Positions 27,001-35,309 of a DNA stretch of 64,000 nt are shown piece by piece; positions within the stretch are counted from its first letter, which is position 1; every line of letters starts with the position of its first letter. A program made the translations under genes and the position numbers. The DNA is from Acinetobacter courvalinii (GTDB lineage: Bacteria > Pseudomonadota > Gammaproteobacteria > Pseudomonadales > Moraxellaceae). The notes below the pieces were generated by a model. That model was not told where the DNA came from and made no database searches. It saw only the letters and a list, made by a program, of their open reading frames with translations. The stretch is from assembly GCF_014635545.1 (NCBI RefSeq), contig NZ_BMDA01000001.1:202739-266738 (forward strand), written 5' to 3'.

Positions 27001-27280
27001 AAAAGCAGGCGAGTCGCTGAACAGTATTGCCAATCGTTTTGGTATGTCAGGCCGTGAGTTGGCCGATTTAAATAATCTGAAAGCCAATACCAGTCTGCAA
27101 CGTGGACAAAATATCTTGGTACCGAAAACCACTGCCGAGTACAAAGTTAAACGTGGCGATACGCTGATTGGTTTAGCAAGTCGTTATGGCATGGAAACCA
27201 ATGCATTGGCAGAAATGAATGACTTAACCCCAAGTACTCAGTTACGCATTGGTGATGTGATTAAAGTGCCTAGCCTGTAA
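24020..27280 (+). CDS. mltD: Membrane-bound lytic transglycosylase D with eight LysM repeats
   Basis: 1086 residues, more than twice E. coli MltD. The signal peptide ends in a lipobox (TTGC, about residue 35). The SLT catalytic domain, about residues 90-330, includes LLPIIESSYDPAATSSAAAAGLWQF with the catalytic Glu, and LALAAYNAGPGRI. A Ser/Thr/Pro-rich linker (~345-570) follows. The C-terminal half has eight LysM modules, each of the form YxVxxGDxLxxIA...LNxL...GQxLxL, beginning near nt 25780, 25960, 26180, 26415, 26570, 26770, 26990 and 27140. The enzyme cleaves glycan strands with 1,6-anhydro-MurNAc formation, and LysM modules bind GlcNAc. GGAAG precedes the ATG. Confidence 0.93.
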   Translation: MYKSGKLMSQTSATSLFKITVLTSALAALGITTGCSSTPQSGKTSSSKQVGSGYLDASSLDSLEDLLSATDMRAVEGDRLLVLKHGDVWKRMTVGFKMDLNHWDSRIEAQRSWFISRQPYLDRLSARASRYLYHTVKEAERRGMPTELALLPIIESSYDPAATSSAAAAGLWQFIPSTGRIYGLQQTSLYDGRRDVVESTRAAYEFFGSLYNQFGSWELALAAYNAGPGRIQQAINRNRAAGLPTDYWSLKLPQETMNYVPRFLAVAQIIKNPGAYGVSLPPIANRPHFREVSLSAPLELNQIASITGLSRAELYALNPGYRGEMVDPMSPMRILIPADLSPSIDAKLRSGKSGSGGFWASNKTPPPMANSSSSTSTTIRTTTSTPQNVSPSTKTPPNLTASNSTRTTTPTIPKSKVNTPRGSDALASFAAAADVPSAPRIPVAITPAANVKPVKTEPPISLKEREQITAAIKEEGKKETVAQALEPQATQAERDQVVAEIKAIAPKGTEIVDPFDGKIKLTAIQTSQSVADEKGQEVSKGFAYPKNLLEDSATANSEDAKRNQGKPYIKTDTDVVVTAPKGKRSTYVVQPGDTLAVIAQKNGVNWRDIAQWNQIDPNGTLFVGASLYLYNAKPQAEAPKAAEKPDSYVVQSGDSLTNLASRFDLSLKQLADYNNLSVTDGLFVGQRLTLLEPKNNARTTQQIARNNESKASATAKIATKSYTVKRGEYLKLIADRYALSNQELASLTSGLTAGSSLFVGQKINVPLHEVSQTEEAAEPTKNTVKYENVTASSSYKTENYTVQRGDTLSSIATKSKISLSELAELNNLKANSGVRLGQSLKIPAGSTVPDQYVVQSGDSLNAIAAKYNLQLSYVADLNGLERTAGVRVGQRLKLTGDVPAKTATSSNTKSREDSTPEVYTVKSGDTLGNIANRYNLQLDYVAGLNGLTRSSNVRIGQRLKLTGDAPKAETASVDTPKTAPKAAAPGRNTERYSVKAGESLNSIANRFGMSGRELADLNNLKANTSLQRGQNILVPKTTAEYKVKRGDTLIGLASRYGMETNALAEMNDLTPSTQLRIGDVIKVPSL

Positions 27281-27286
27281 TTCAGC

Positions 27287-29128
27287 ATGAATTCATTGCT
27301 TTGCATAAAAAGGCTTAGTCTATGCTATGGACTAAGCCTTTTTGCTCCGCTTTCTTTTGCAGTCATCCACACCACACCCTATTTGGCCATGCATGTGCAG
27401 CCTAAATATGCCCAGCTCAAGGCAATGCCTTATGCCAATCCCAATGCGCCCAAAGGTGGAGTGCTGAGTCAGTCCAGTCTGGGAACCTTTGATAATTTAA
27501 ATAGCATGAATGGCAAGGGCAGTTCCACCGAAGGGGTGAATTACCTGTTTGATAGCCTGATGGATCGTTCGCTGGATGAACCTCGGGTAATGTATCCCTT
27601 ACTGGCAGAAAAGGTCAGTTATGATCCAGATCATTTACAGTCGATCACCTTTCATCTAAATCCAAAAGCGCGTTTTAATAATGGGCAGCCGTTAACGGCA
27701 GAAGACGTCAAATTTACCTTTGACACCTACCAGACCAAAGCCAATCTTGGCTTTCAAATGTATTTGTCTGATCTGGCCAGAACGGAAGTGTTGTCTCGGC
27801 ATCAGGTGAAATTCATTTTTAAATCTAAACATAATGTCGAAATGCCCCTGATCGTGGCGAGCTTACCGATCTATTCAAAACTGGACTGGAAAAATAAAGA
27901 TTTTAGCCGTGTCACGCTGCATCCCATAGTCGGCTCCGGGCCTTATATGCTGGAGCGTATTGATGCCGGACGCAGTATTACCTATAAACGCAGTCCGGAC
28001 TATTGGGCCAAAGATTTAGCTGTGAATAAAGGCCGTTATAATTTTGATCGATTGAAATACGTGTATTACCGAAATCTAGAGGTCAGTTTTGAAGGCTTTA
28101 AATCACGGCAATTTAATTTATACGAAGAAAAAAATATCCGGAATTGGGTCACCTCCTATGATTTCCCGGCTGCGAAAGCAGGCTTGGTTAAAAAGTACAA
28201 AGCACGTTTAGCCACACCGCTTGATATTCAAAGTCTGGTATTTAATATCCGTCGCGCGCCTTTAAATGACATTCATCTACGTCAGGCATTGACCTATGCC
28301 TATGATTTTGAATGGCAGAATAAAGCATTATTTTTTAATCAAAATCAGCGATTGCAAAGTTATTTTGACAATACCGATCTGGCTGCTGCAGGTCGTCCGA
28401 GTGCTGCGGAGTTAAACATACTCAAACCTTATTTGGCACAACTGAATCCGTTGATGCAACAAGGGGTATTGGCAGACTGGCGTTATCCGGTTTCCGATGC
28501 CAGTGGCTTTAACCGAAACAATTTATTGATCGCACAAAAGCTCTTAAAAGCTGCGGGTTATGTGATTCGTGACGGAAAATTATATGATCGCACTGGCAAA
28601 GCCATTCAAATTGAACTGTTGATGCAGCAGGAAAATCCGCAACGTGAGCTGATGCCTTTTGTGCGGAATCTGAAAAGACTGGGGATTCAGGTTAATCTGA
28701 GACAGGTCGATGTTCCTCAATATATGGAACGGATTCGCCGTCAGGATTTTGATATGATGGTATTGAAATTGCCACAGACCTTAACGCCGGGTAAAGAACA
28801 GGCGCAATTCTGGGGGAGTGCAGCAGCAGATGAAGCGGGTAACTATAACTATTCAGGGATTAAAAATCCTGTCATTGATCAGATGATTGAAAAAATTGTC
28901 AGGGCCAAAACACGTGAAGAAGTTGTGCTGTATACCCGTGTGCTTGATCGTTTGTTACGTGCAGGTTATTACCAGATTCTGACCTATGGAAAACCTGAAC
29001 GCTGGTTTGCCTATTGGGATATTTATCAGCAACCGTCAGTGAAGCCAAAGCTTTCTGTGGGATGGGAATATTGGTGGGTGGATGCAGATAAGGCTAGGAA
29101 ACAGGGGCAGTCTGTTCAAAAGCATTAA
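27287..29128 (+). CDS. yejA: Peptide ABC transporter substrate-binding protein (YejA-like)
   Basis: 613 residues of SBP family 5: signal peptide ending LSFA|V, then GGVLSQSSLGTFDNLN, the FNNGQPLTAEDVKFTFD signature, and GSGPYMLERIDAGRSITYKRSPDYW. Length and the order of genes after it match E. coli yejABEF, which imports oligopeptides including microcin C. It begins only seven bases after the mltD stop. No good ribosome site is visible and its first codons form a perfect terminator-type hairpin at 27307-27343. A 308-base gap separates it from yejB, larger than usual in such an operon. Confidence 0.85.
   Translation: MNSLLCIKRLSLCYGLSLFAPLSFAVIHTTPYLAMHVQPKYAQLKAMPYANPNAPKGGVLSQSSLGTFDNLNSMNGKGSSTEGVNYLFDSLMDRSLDEPRVMYPLLAEKVSYDPDHLQSITFHLNPKARFNNGQPLTAEDVKFTFDTYQTKANLGFQMYLSDLARTEVLSRHQVKFIFKSKHNVEMPLIVASLPIYSKLDWKNKDFSRVTLHPIVGSGPYMLERIDAGRSITYKRSPDYWAKDLAVNKGRYNFDRLKYVYYRNLEVSFEGFKSRQFNLYEEKNIRNWVTSYDFPAAKAGLVKKYKARLATPLDIQSLVFNIRRAPLNDIHLRQALTYAYDFEWQNKALFFNQNQRLQSYFDNTDLAAAGRPSAAELNILKPYLAQLNPLMQQGVLADWRYPVSDASGFNRNNLLIAQKLLKAAGYVIRDGKLYDRTGKAIQIELLMQQENPQRELMPFVRNLKRLGIQVNLRQVDVPQYMERIRRQDFDMMVLKLPQTLTPGKEQAQFWGSAAADEAGNYNYSGIKNPVIDQMIEKIVRAKTREEVVLYTRVLDRLLRAGYYQILTYGKPERWFAYWDIYQQPSVKPKLSVGWEYWWVDADKARKQGQSVQKH
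27307..27343 (+). terminator. Terminator hairpin inside the yejA signal-peptide codons
   Basis: AAAAAGGCTTAGTC (27307-27320) pairs without mismatch with GACTAAGCCTTTTT (27330-27343) around a nine-base loop, with an A-tract before and a T-tract after. By form it is the intrinsic terminator of mltD, but it lies wholly in yejA codons 7-19. Confidence 0.75.
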
Positions 29129-29436
29129 TTAGCATGCTTTTGACTAGCGTTTGATGAAGTGGTTATATTAATATGACGGTGTCTTACCGAGTTCTCATCT
29201 TAATTTCAGGATAAGCCTTCAGCTGGAGTGGCTTTGGCTTCGCCTAATAACCAGCTACGCTGCAGAAGCAAGGCTTGTTGCGCTGCTATAATCGCAGCTC
29301 ACCCCAAAACCTGTTTACTTATTGGACCTCTTTTATTATTTCGCAACAACATGAACTTGTTGAAAACACGCAGCTTGTGGATGACGTTTCCGCGTATTTT
29401 ATCTCATGTTGGATTTTATAAAAACTGAGTAAATTA
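29129..29436. other. Gap between yejA and yejB
   Basis: 308 bases without a supported gene. A TATAAT occurs at 29287-29292 but has no good -35. A 66-codon frame across it lacks a ribosome site and a recognisable product. Confidence 0.5.
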
Positions 29437-30528
29437 ATGAATAAGGGTTCGATTTCAATGATGCACTATATTCTAAAAAGAATGTTGTTGATGATCCCGA
29501 CATTATTTTTGATTTTATTGATTAATTTTTTGATTGTACAAATTGCGCCTGGCGGGCCTGTTGAACAGGCCATTCAGCACATTCAAAATGCGCAAGGTTT
29601 AGGCGCAGGAGCAGGTGGACAGACGAGTTTGGCGAATCTGGCACAATATCAGGGTGCACGGGGTTTAAGCCCCGAAATGATTGAAAAAATCAAAGCTCAG
29701 TATGGCTTTGATCGTCCTGTTGCAGAACGTTTCTGGCTGATGCTGAAGGGCTATATGCATCTGGATTTTGGCACCAGTTTTTTTAAAGATAAACCTGTCA
29801 CGCAACTGCTCTATGAAAAGCTGCCTGTGACCTTGTCTTTGGGATTGTGGAGTACTTTCCTGATCTATCTGATTGCCATTCCACTCGGGATTAAAAAAGC
29901 AAAAAATAATGGCTTGCTGTTTGATCAATCCACATCGTTATTATTGGCGGTCAGTTATGCCATTCCATCGTTTGTTTTTGCCATTTTATTGATTGTCTTT
30001 TTTGCGGGTGGCAGTTATCTGCAATGGTTTCCATTGCAAGGGTTGGTGTCTGAAAATTTCTCCCAGTTAAGCTTTTTGGCAAAAATCAAAGATTATCTAT
30101 GGCACATGTGTTTGCCGATTCTGAGTATGCTGTTGGGTAGCTTTGCCGCACGGACTTACCTGACAAAATATGCATTTGTAGAAGAGCTGAACAAGCCTTA
30201 TGTATTAACAGCCCGAGCGAAAGGATTAAGTGAAAATCAGGTGCTGTATGGACATGTCTTTCGTAATGCCATTCTGATTGTGGTTGCTGCTTTGCCAGAA
30301 ACGCTGGTGGGGATTTTCTTTGTCGGTAATTTATTTATCGAGATCATTTTTAATCTGGATGGGATCGGATTATTAGGCTTTGAGGCAATTACTCAACGTG
30401 ATTATCCGGTTATTTTTGGCACTTTATTTTTATTTACCCTATTCGGCATGCTTTTACGTTTACTGGGTGATTTACTTTATCAGCTCATCGATCCGCGAAT
30501 TGATTTTGAATCAAGAGGTGGACAATGA
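29437..30528 (+). CDS. yejB: Peptide ABC transporter permease YejB
   Basis: 363 residues, six membrane segments, BPD_transp_1 fold. The N-terminus IPTLFLILLINFLIVQIAPGGPVEQAI with APGGP is typical of YejB/DppB-like permeases. The EAA loop near KPYVLTARAKGLSENQVLYGHVFRNA contacts the ATPase. An ATG at 29458 (MMHYILKRM) is an alternative start nearer the usual family N-terminus. It overlaps yejE by four bases. Confidence 0.9.
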   Translation: MNKGSISMMHYILKRMLLMIPTLFLILLINFLIVQIAPGGPVEQAIQHIQNAQGLGAGAGGQTSLANLAQYQGARGLSPEMIEKIKAQYGFDRPVAERFWLMLKGYMHLDFGTSFFKDKPVTQLLYEKLPVTLSLGLWSTFLIYLIAIPLGIKKAKNNGLLFDQSTSLLLAVSYAIPSFVFAILLIVFFAGGSYLQWFPLQGLVSENFSQLSFLAKIKDYLWHMCLPILSMLLGSFAARTYLTKYAFVEELNKPYVLTARAKGLSENQVLYGHVFRNAILIVVAALPETLVGIFFVGNLFIEIIFNLDGIGLLGFEAITQRDYPVIFGTLFLFTLFGMLLRLLGDLLYQLIDPRIDFESRGGQ

Positions 30529-31538
30529 TGTCACCGTTGATGCAAGCGCGATTGGAACGCTTCCGGCAAAATAAGCTGGGTTTTCGGTGCCTGATCCTGT
30601 TCTTGATTATTTTCGTACTGTCTTTGCTGGCGGAACTGATTGCCAACGATAAACCTTTGCTAGTACGTTATCAGCAGTCATTTTATTTTCCGATTCTGAC
30701 AGATTATCCGGAAACCACCTTTGGCGGGGAATTTGAAACAGCTACGGATTATCAAGACCCCGTGGTCAAGCAGTTGATACAGGCGCAGGGCTGGATGATT
30801 TCTCCACCGGTGGCTTTTTCCTATCAATCTCCGAATCTGTCCCTCGCTGTACCCGTGCCTTCTGCTCCAAGCGCACAGAACTGGCTTGGCACCGATGATC
30901 AGGGACGGGATGTATTTGCCCGCATCCTGTACGGTCTGCGGGTTTCGCTGCTGTTTGGATTCGCACTCACACTCTGTTCTGCGGTGCTCGGCATGATGGT
31001 GGGGGCAATACAGGGCTACTATGGTGGCTGGGTTGACTTGATTGGACAGCGCATTCTGGAAGTGTGGGGTGGCTTACCGATGCTTTTCATTGTGATGATT
31101 CTGGTCAGTATGTTTAGTCCGAGTGTGTATTGGCTGTTTGTGATCATGCTGCTGTTTGGCTGGACCGAGCTTGTGGGATTGGTACGTGCCGAATTTCTAC
31201 GTGCCCGCAATCTGGATTATGTTCGTGCAGCGCAAGCCTTGGGTGTTAGTCAGCATAAGATTATCTTTAAACACATTTTACCCAATGCGATGAGTTCTAG
31301 CCTGTCACAAATTCCCTTTATGCTCACGGCCAATATTATTGCCTTAACTGCACTGGATTTTTTGGGTTATGGCTTGCCACCGGATGCGGCTTCGCTTGGC
31401 GAACTATTATTACAAGGGAAAAATAATCTGGATGCGCCGTGGCTGGTGTTGTCGGGATTTTTTAGCTTGGCGATGGTTTTGTCTTTGCTGATTTATATTG
31501 GGGAGGCGGCACGTGATGCATTTGACCCAAGACGATAA
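30525..31538 (+). CDS. yejE: Peptide ABC transporter permease YejE
   Basis: 337 residues. An N-terminal membrane helix and the OppC-type N-terminal domain precede a large periplasmic segment, typical of YejE, then LGTDDQGRDVFARILYGLRVSL, and the EAA loop YVRAAQALGVSQHKIIFKHILPNAM. It pairs with YejB to form the channel. Its end overlaps the chosen yejF start by 23 bases. Confidence 0.9.
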   Translation: MMSPLMQARLERFRQNKLGFRCLILFLIIFVLSLLAELIANDKPLLVRYQQSFYFPILTDYPETTFGGEFETATDYQDPVVKQLIQAQGWMISPPVAFSYQSPNLSLAVPVPSAPSAQNWLGTDDQGRDVFARILYGLRVSLLFGFALTLCSAVLGMMVGAIQGYYGGWVDLIGQRILEVWGGLPMLFIVMILVSMFSPSVYWLFVIMLLFGWTELVGLVRAEFLRARNLDYVRAAQALGVSQHKIIFKHILPNAMSSSLSQIPFMLTANIIALTALDFLGYGLPPDAASLGELLLQGKNNLDAPWLVLSGFFSLAMVLSLLIYIGEAARDAFDPRR

Positions 31539-33120
31539 TTTGCCTCTAAATCAACCTTTACTCAACGTACAGCAGCTCAGTATTGCTCATGGTTCAGAAA
31601 CGCTGCTTGAGCAGGTCAGTTTTAAAATTTACCCTGCACAGACGCTTGCCATCGTGGGGGAAAGTGGTTCCGGTAAATCTATCACTGGGCTGACATTGTT
31701 GGGGTTATTGCCGAAGACCTTGCAAGTGACAGGAGTCGTTCATTTTCAGGGTCAGGATATACTGAAACTGAGCCAACCGCAATTGCAGCACATACGTGGC
31801 AAAAAAATTGCCATGATTTTTCAGGAGCCGATGACGGCATTGAATCCTTTGCATAGCGTGGAAAAAATGCTTGGTGAAAGCCTGCTTTTAAAGGGTGAGA
31901 CAAAAGCTACGCTAAGACTGCACACACTAGGCTTATTACATGAGGTGGGTCTGCCAGAAGCAGAACACATTTTAAAGCGTTATCCTCATGAATTGTCTGG
32001 CGGTCAACGTCAACGCGTGATGATTGCCATGGCTTTGGCTTTAGAGCCCGAGATTTTAATTGCAGATGAGCCGACCACGGCTTTAGATGTGGTGTTACAG
32101 GCACAGGTCTTGAGCTTATTAAAAAAACTACAGCAACAACGCCAGATGGCAATGATTTTGATTAGTCATGATCTTAGTCTGGTTCAGCAATATGCAGATC
32201 ATGTGCTGGTGCTGAATCAAGGGCGTGTAGAAGAGCAGGGCGGTAGCACGGAAATCTTTAGCTGTCCTCAGACCGTCTATACACAAAATTTATTGAATCA
32301 CGATTTTGGGCAAGCTTTGACCTTACAAGCGACTGAGCCTGTGCTTGAACTGAAACAGGTCACAGTAAAATATCCCTTAAAACGAGGTTTATTGAACCGG
32401 ATTCAGTCTTATAAAATTGCCGCTGAATCCATTAGCTTCAGGCTCATGCAAGGTGAGGCGCTAGGCATTGTCGGGGAAAGTGGTTCAGGCAAATCTTCGA
32501 TTGCCTTGGCAATTGCCCGTTTACTTGCCAGTACAGGTGAAATCAGTTTTCAAAGCCAAGACCTGAACCAGCTTAAACAGAAGCAGCTTCGACCGGTTCG
32601 TCGTGACTTGCAAATTGTATTTCAGGATCCTTTGAGTAGTTTAAATCCGCGAATGACGGTTGAGCAGAGTATTGCCGAAGGACTTGAATTACAGTCTATG
32701 TCCCCACAACAATGCGCAGCAAAAATTGCAGAAGTTTTACTCAAGGTTGAATTGTCGCCAGAGGATAAACATAAATATCCACATCAGCTTTCGGGCGGGC
32801 AACGACAAAGGGTCGCACTGGCGCGTGCACTGGTGGTGCAGCCGAAACTGATTATTCTAGATGAACCTACTTCAGCGCTGGATCGATCTACCCAGCTTGC
32901 CATCGTTCAGTTATTGCGGCGTTTGCAACAGCAAGAGCAGATCAGTTATGTGTTCATTAGTCATGACTTGCAAGTCATAAAAGCCTTGTGTCAGCAAGTG
33001 CTGGTGATGCATGCAGGGAAAGCCTTGGAATATCAGGCAACCGAGACCTTATTTGCCCATCCTCAAACTGAATACACCCGTCAGCTCATTGCTGCCAGCC
33101 AATATGAGCATTGTAAATAA
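31516..33120 (+). CDS. yejF: Peptide ABC transporter ATPase YejF (two nucleotide-binding domains)
   Basis: 534 residues with two complete ABC domains. First: Walker [13 protein letters not shown], signature [12 protein letters not shown], Walker [13 protein letters not shown]. Second: [36 protein letters not shown]. Each is followed by its H-loop (ISHDL). A single gene for both ATPases is the YejF form, whereas Dpp and Opp use two genes. The ATG at 31516 is chosen for the GGGGAGG ribosome site ten bases upstream. Confidence 0.93.
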   Translation: MHLTQDDNLPLNQPLLNVQQLSIAHGSETLLEQVSFKIYPAQTLAIVGESGSGKSITGLTLLGLLPKTLQVTGVVHFQGQDILKLSQPQLQHIRGKKIAMIFQEPMTALNPLHSVEKMLGESLLLKGETKATLRLHTLGLLHEVGLPEAEHILKRYPHELSGGQRQRVMIAMALALEPEILIADEPTTALDVVLQAQVLSLLKKLQQQRQMAMILISHDLSLVQQYADHVLVLNQGRVEEQGGSTEIFSCPQTVYTQNLLNHDFGQALTLQATEPVLELKQVTVKYPLKRGLLNRIQSYKIAAESISFRLMQGEALGIVGESGSGKSSIALAIARLLASTGEISFQSQDLNQLKQKQLRPVRRDLQIVFQDPLSSLNPRMTVEQSIAEGLELQSMSPQQCAAKIAEVLLKVELSPEDKHKYPHQLSGGQRQRVALARALVVQPKLIILDEPTSALDRSTQLAIVQLLRRLQQQEQISYVFISHDLQVIKALCQQVLVMHAGKALEYQATETLFAHPQTEYTRQLIAASQYEHCK

Positions 33121-33181
33121 ACTGACATGTGATATTGTCAATTTGTCGGAACAACTATTGACAGCCATAATAATCAGATTA

Positions 33182-33203
33182 AATTAGAGTAAACACTCTA
33201 ATT
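33182..33203. promoter_or_regulatory. Perfect palindrome overlapping the oxidoreductase promoter
   Basis: AATTAGAGT-AAAC-ACTCTAATT spans 22 bases. TTGACA lies at 33158-33163, and the -10 zone falls on the left arm, so a repressor here would block the promoter. No regulator gene adjoins it. A TetR-type dimer is the natural guess. Confidence 0.6.
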
Positions 33204-33213
33204 AAAGCAGAGG

Positions 33214-34464
33214 ATGACCATGAGTCAGATTGCAGACAGTATCCAGATACGCAATACCACATTTAAGAATCGCATCATTAAAGGGGCAATGAGTGAAGCG
33301 CTTGCCAATGATGCAGGACAACCCAATGATGTGCTGATTGGATTATATGAAGCTTGGGCAAAAGGTGGTTTAGGCTGTGCCATTACAGGCAATGTGATGG
33401 TCAATATCGGTGCCAAGAATGAGCCGGGTGTGGTGGCAATCGAAAGCGAACGTGATTTGGAAAAGTTAAAGCAATGGGCTGCCGTGGGTAAAAAACACGG
33501 GATGGTGCAATTGATTCAACTGTCACATCCAGGTCGCCAGTGTCCTAAAGGTTTAAATAAAGAAACGGTTGCACCTTCGGCTGTACCTTTTAGTCCTGTA
33601 TTGGCCACCATGTTTGGCACGCCACGTGAGCTGACGCATGCAGAAATTCTGGATATTATCCAGCGATTTGCAACTGCTGCTGCGGTGTGTGAAAAAGCAG
33701 GTTTTGAAGGGGTACAATTCCATGGTGCACATGGTTATTTGATCAGCCAGTTTTTATCACCTTTAACCAATAAACGTACTGATCAATGGGGTGGTTCCAT
33801 TGAGAACCGGATGCGTTTCTTGTTAGAAATCTACAAGGCCGTACGTGCAGTCACTTCCGAAAACTTCATCATTTCGGTCAAATTAAATTCCGCTGATTTC
33901 CAGCGTGGTGGAATTACCGAAGAAGATGTAATTACCGTATTTAAGGCAATTGATGCAGCTGGCGTTGATATCATTGAAATCTCTGGCGGTACCTATGAAG
34001 CGCCTGCGATGGCAGGTGCAAAAGCAGAAAAACGCAAAGCCAGCACCATTGCCCGTGAAGCCTATTTCTTGGAATTCGCCGAAAAGATCCGTGAGCATGT
34101 GTCATGTAAGCTGATGGTAACTGGTGGCTTCCGTACCGTGGAAGGAATGAATGCTGCATTGCAAAGTGGTGCATGTGATTTTATTGGAATTGCGCGTCCG
34201 TTGGCAGTTGAAGTTGATTTACCTGAACGTTTAATCGCAGGACATGATGTCCGTTATGCAGTGAATCAGATTAAAACAGGAATTCCATTTGTCGATAAAA
34301 TGGCCATCATGGAAATCATCTGGTATGCAGCACAATTTAAGGCGATTGGACAAGGCAAAAAGCCAAACCCAAAACTATCCCCATTATTGGTATTTTTGAA
34401 TTATGCCAAAGGAAATATCAAGGCGGTGGTAAAAGGGCGTGTCAATTCGCGTAAGTCAGCGTAA
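33214..34464 (+). CDS. NADH:flavin oxidoreductase of the old yellow enzyme family
   Basis: 416 residues with an FMN-binding TIM barrel: GMVQLIQLSHPGRQ, FEGVQFHGAHGYLISQFLSPLTNKRTDQWGGSIENRMRF (active-site His-Gly-Ala-His), and FIGIARPLAVEVDLP. It is a single-domain enzyme without the FeS or second flavin domain of dienoyl-CoA reductases. It reduces activated C=C bonds with NAD(P)H, and the natural substrate is not evident. A ribosome site GCAGAGGA precedes the ATG. Transcription should be controlled at the 33182 palindrome, as for many electrophile-responsive reductases. Confidence 0.88.
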   Translation: MTMSQIADSIQIRNTTFKNRIIKGAMSEALANDAGQPNDVLIGLYEAWAKGGLGCAITGNVMVNIGAKNEPGVVAIESERDLEKLKQWAAVGKKHGMVQLIQLSHPGRQCPKGLNKETVAPSAVPFSPVLATMFGTPRELTHAEILDIIQRFATAAAVCEKAGFEGVQFHGAHGYLISQFLSPLTNKRTDQWGGSIENRMRFLLEIYKAVRAVTSENFIISVKLNSADFQRGGITEEDVITVFKAIDAAGVDIIEISGGTYEAPAMAGAKAEKRKASTIAREAYFLEFAEKIREHVSCKLMVTGGFRTVEGMNAALQSGACDFIGIARPLAVEVDLPERLIAGHDVRYAVNQIKTGIPFVDKMAIMEIIWYAAQFKAIGQGKKPNPKLSPLLVFLNYAKGNIKAVVKGRVNSRKSA

Positions 34465-34472
34465 TTTATGTG

Positions 34473-34494
34473 AGGGCTCTTCGGAGTCCTTTTT
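34473..34494 (+). terminator. Terminator after the oxidoreductase gene
   Basis: AGGGCTC-TTCG-GAGTCCT has a seven-pair stem with one G-T pair, a stable TTCG loop and a following T-tract. Confidence 0.8.
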
Positions 34495-34574
34495 ATTTCT
34501 AATCAATAACGTCGTAGTAGAATTCTTTTAATAATTACATTTAGAATGTTCTTTTTATTAAAGGGGAGATATTT

Positions 34575-35120
34575 ATGACGTGGATCATTATTTTAATTGT
34601 TGTATTTACAATTTTGGCTTTAATTTTAGGGAATGTGAAAAAAGAAAAGAAAGGTGGAGCGCGTAATCCGATTAAAGGTAAACGTATTCTAACAATGAAT
34701 GAACAACCAACTTTCATCAGATTAAGAGAAGCATTACCAGAGCATATTATTTTGGCGCAGGTTTCATTTAGTGCATTTATGACAGCTCAGGGCTACGCTA
34801 CCAGGAATTTATTTAATCGTAAAGTTGCTGATTTTGTTGTATTAGATAAACAATTCAACATTGTAGCTATTGTTGAACTTGATGACTCATCTCATAAAGG
34901 GAAAGAAGATAAAGATGCGGAAAGAGATAGTTTAATTATTGAAGCAGGATATCGAATCATTCGCTATCAAAGAACACCTGATATAGATCAAGTTAAAAAA
35001 GATTTTGGAATAACTTCTATAGCAATCACAACAATTGAATCTGAAACACTAGAGAAGACTGCTCTAGTCTCAGAGGCTTTTATTTTTGAAACTGAATCAC
35101 ATGAACAAAAAGTACTTTGA
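34575..35120 (+). CDS. DUF2726 protein with an N-terminal membrane anchor
   Basis: 181 residues. A membrane helix at residues 2-20 (WIIILIVVFTILALILG) is followed by a cytoplasmic domain with nuclease-like features: RKVADFVVLDKQFNIVAIVELDDSSHKGKEDKDAERDSLIIEAGYRIIRY. The D, E-L-D and following residues resemble the PD-(D/E)XK-type core of the DUF2726 family. Some relatives are fused to topoisomerase or helicase domains, which are absent here. Catalysis and target are unknown. The gene is AT-rich and monocistronic, with GGGGAG before the ATG and the shared terminator after it. Confidence 0.75.
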   Translation: MTWIIILIVVFTILALILGNVKKEKKGGARNPIKGKRILTMNEQPTFIRLREALPEHIILAQVSFSAFMTAQGYATRNLFNRKVADFVVLDKQFNIVAIVELDDSSHKGKEDKDAERDSLIIEAGYRIIRYQRTPDIDQVKKDFGITSIAITTIESETLEKTALVSEAFIFETESHEQKVL

Positions 35121-35147
35121 TTATTGTAGAAAATATTTTAATTAAAT

Positions 35148-35182
35148 AAAAAAGCCACTGTCTTAAGATGCAGTGGCTTTTT
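35148..35182. terminator. Bidirectional terminator between DUF2726 and tRNA-Glu
   Basis: AAAAAAGCCACTG (35148-35160) pairs with CAGTGGCTTTTT (35171-35182). A- and T-tracts on either side suit both the gene to the left and the tRNA on the minus strand. Confidence 0.85.
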
Positions 35183-35188
35183 CAAATT

Positions 35189-35264
35189 TGGCGTCCCTAC
35201 GGGGATTCGAACCCCGGTTACCGCCGTGAAAGGGCGATGTCCTAGGCCTCTAGACGATAGGGAC
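35189..35264 (-). tRNA. tRNA-Glu (anticodon UUC)
   Basis: The minus strand begins GTCCCTATCGTCTAGAGGCC and ends GGGGTTCGAATCCCCGTAGGGACGCCA across its T arm and acceptor. The acceptor stem GTCCCTA/TAGGGAC is complete, the anticodon loop reads CTTTCAC (anticodon TTC), and CCA is encoded. Length is 76 bases. A consensus promoter lies at 35281-35309. Confidence 0.97.
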
Positions 35265-35280
35265 TTCTTGAGGTGGGTGT

Positions 35281-35309
35281 ATATTAGGGCTCTGTCACCA
35301 AAGTGTCAA
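35281..35309 (-). promoter_or_regulatory. Promoter of tRNA-Glu, overlapping the end of rnt
   Basis: On the minus strand TTGACA (35304-35309) and TAATAT (35281-35286) are exactly 17 bases apart. The last codons and stop of rnt lie inside this promoter. Confidence 0.8.

Noticed and set aside
29228-29428. 66-codon open frame between yejA and yejB
   Set aside because: No ribosome site, odd composition and no recognisable product. I kept the region as an intergenic gap.
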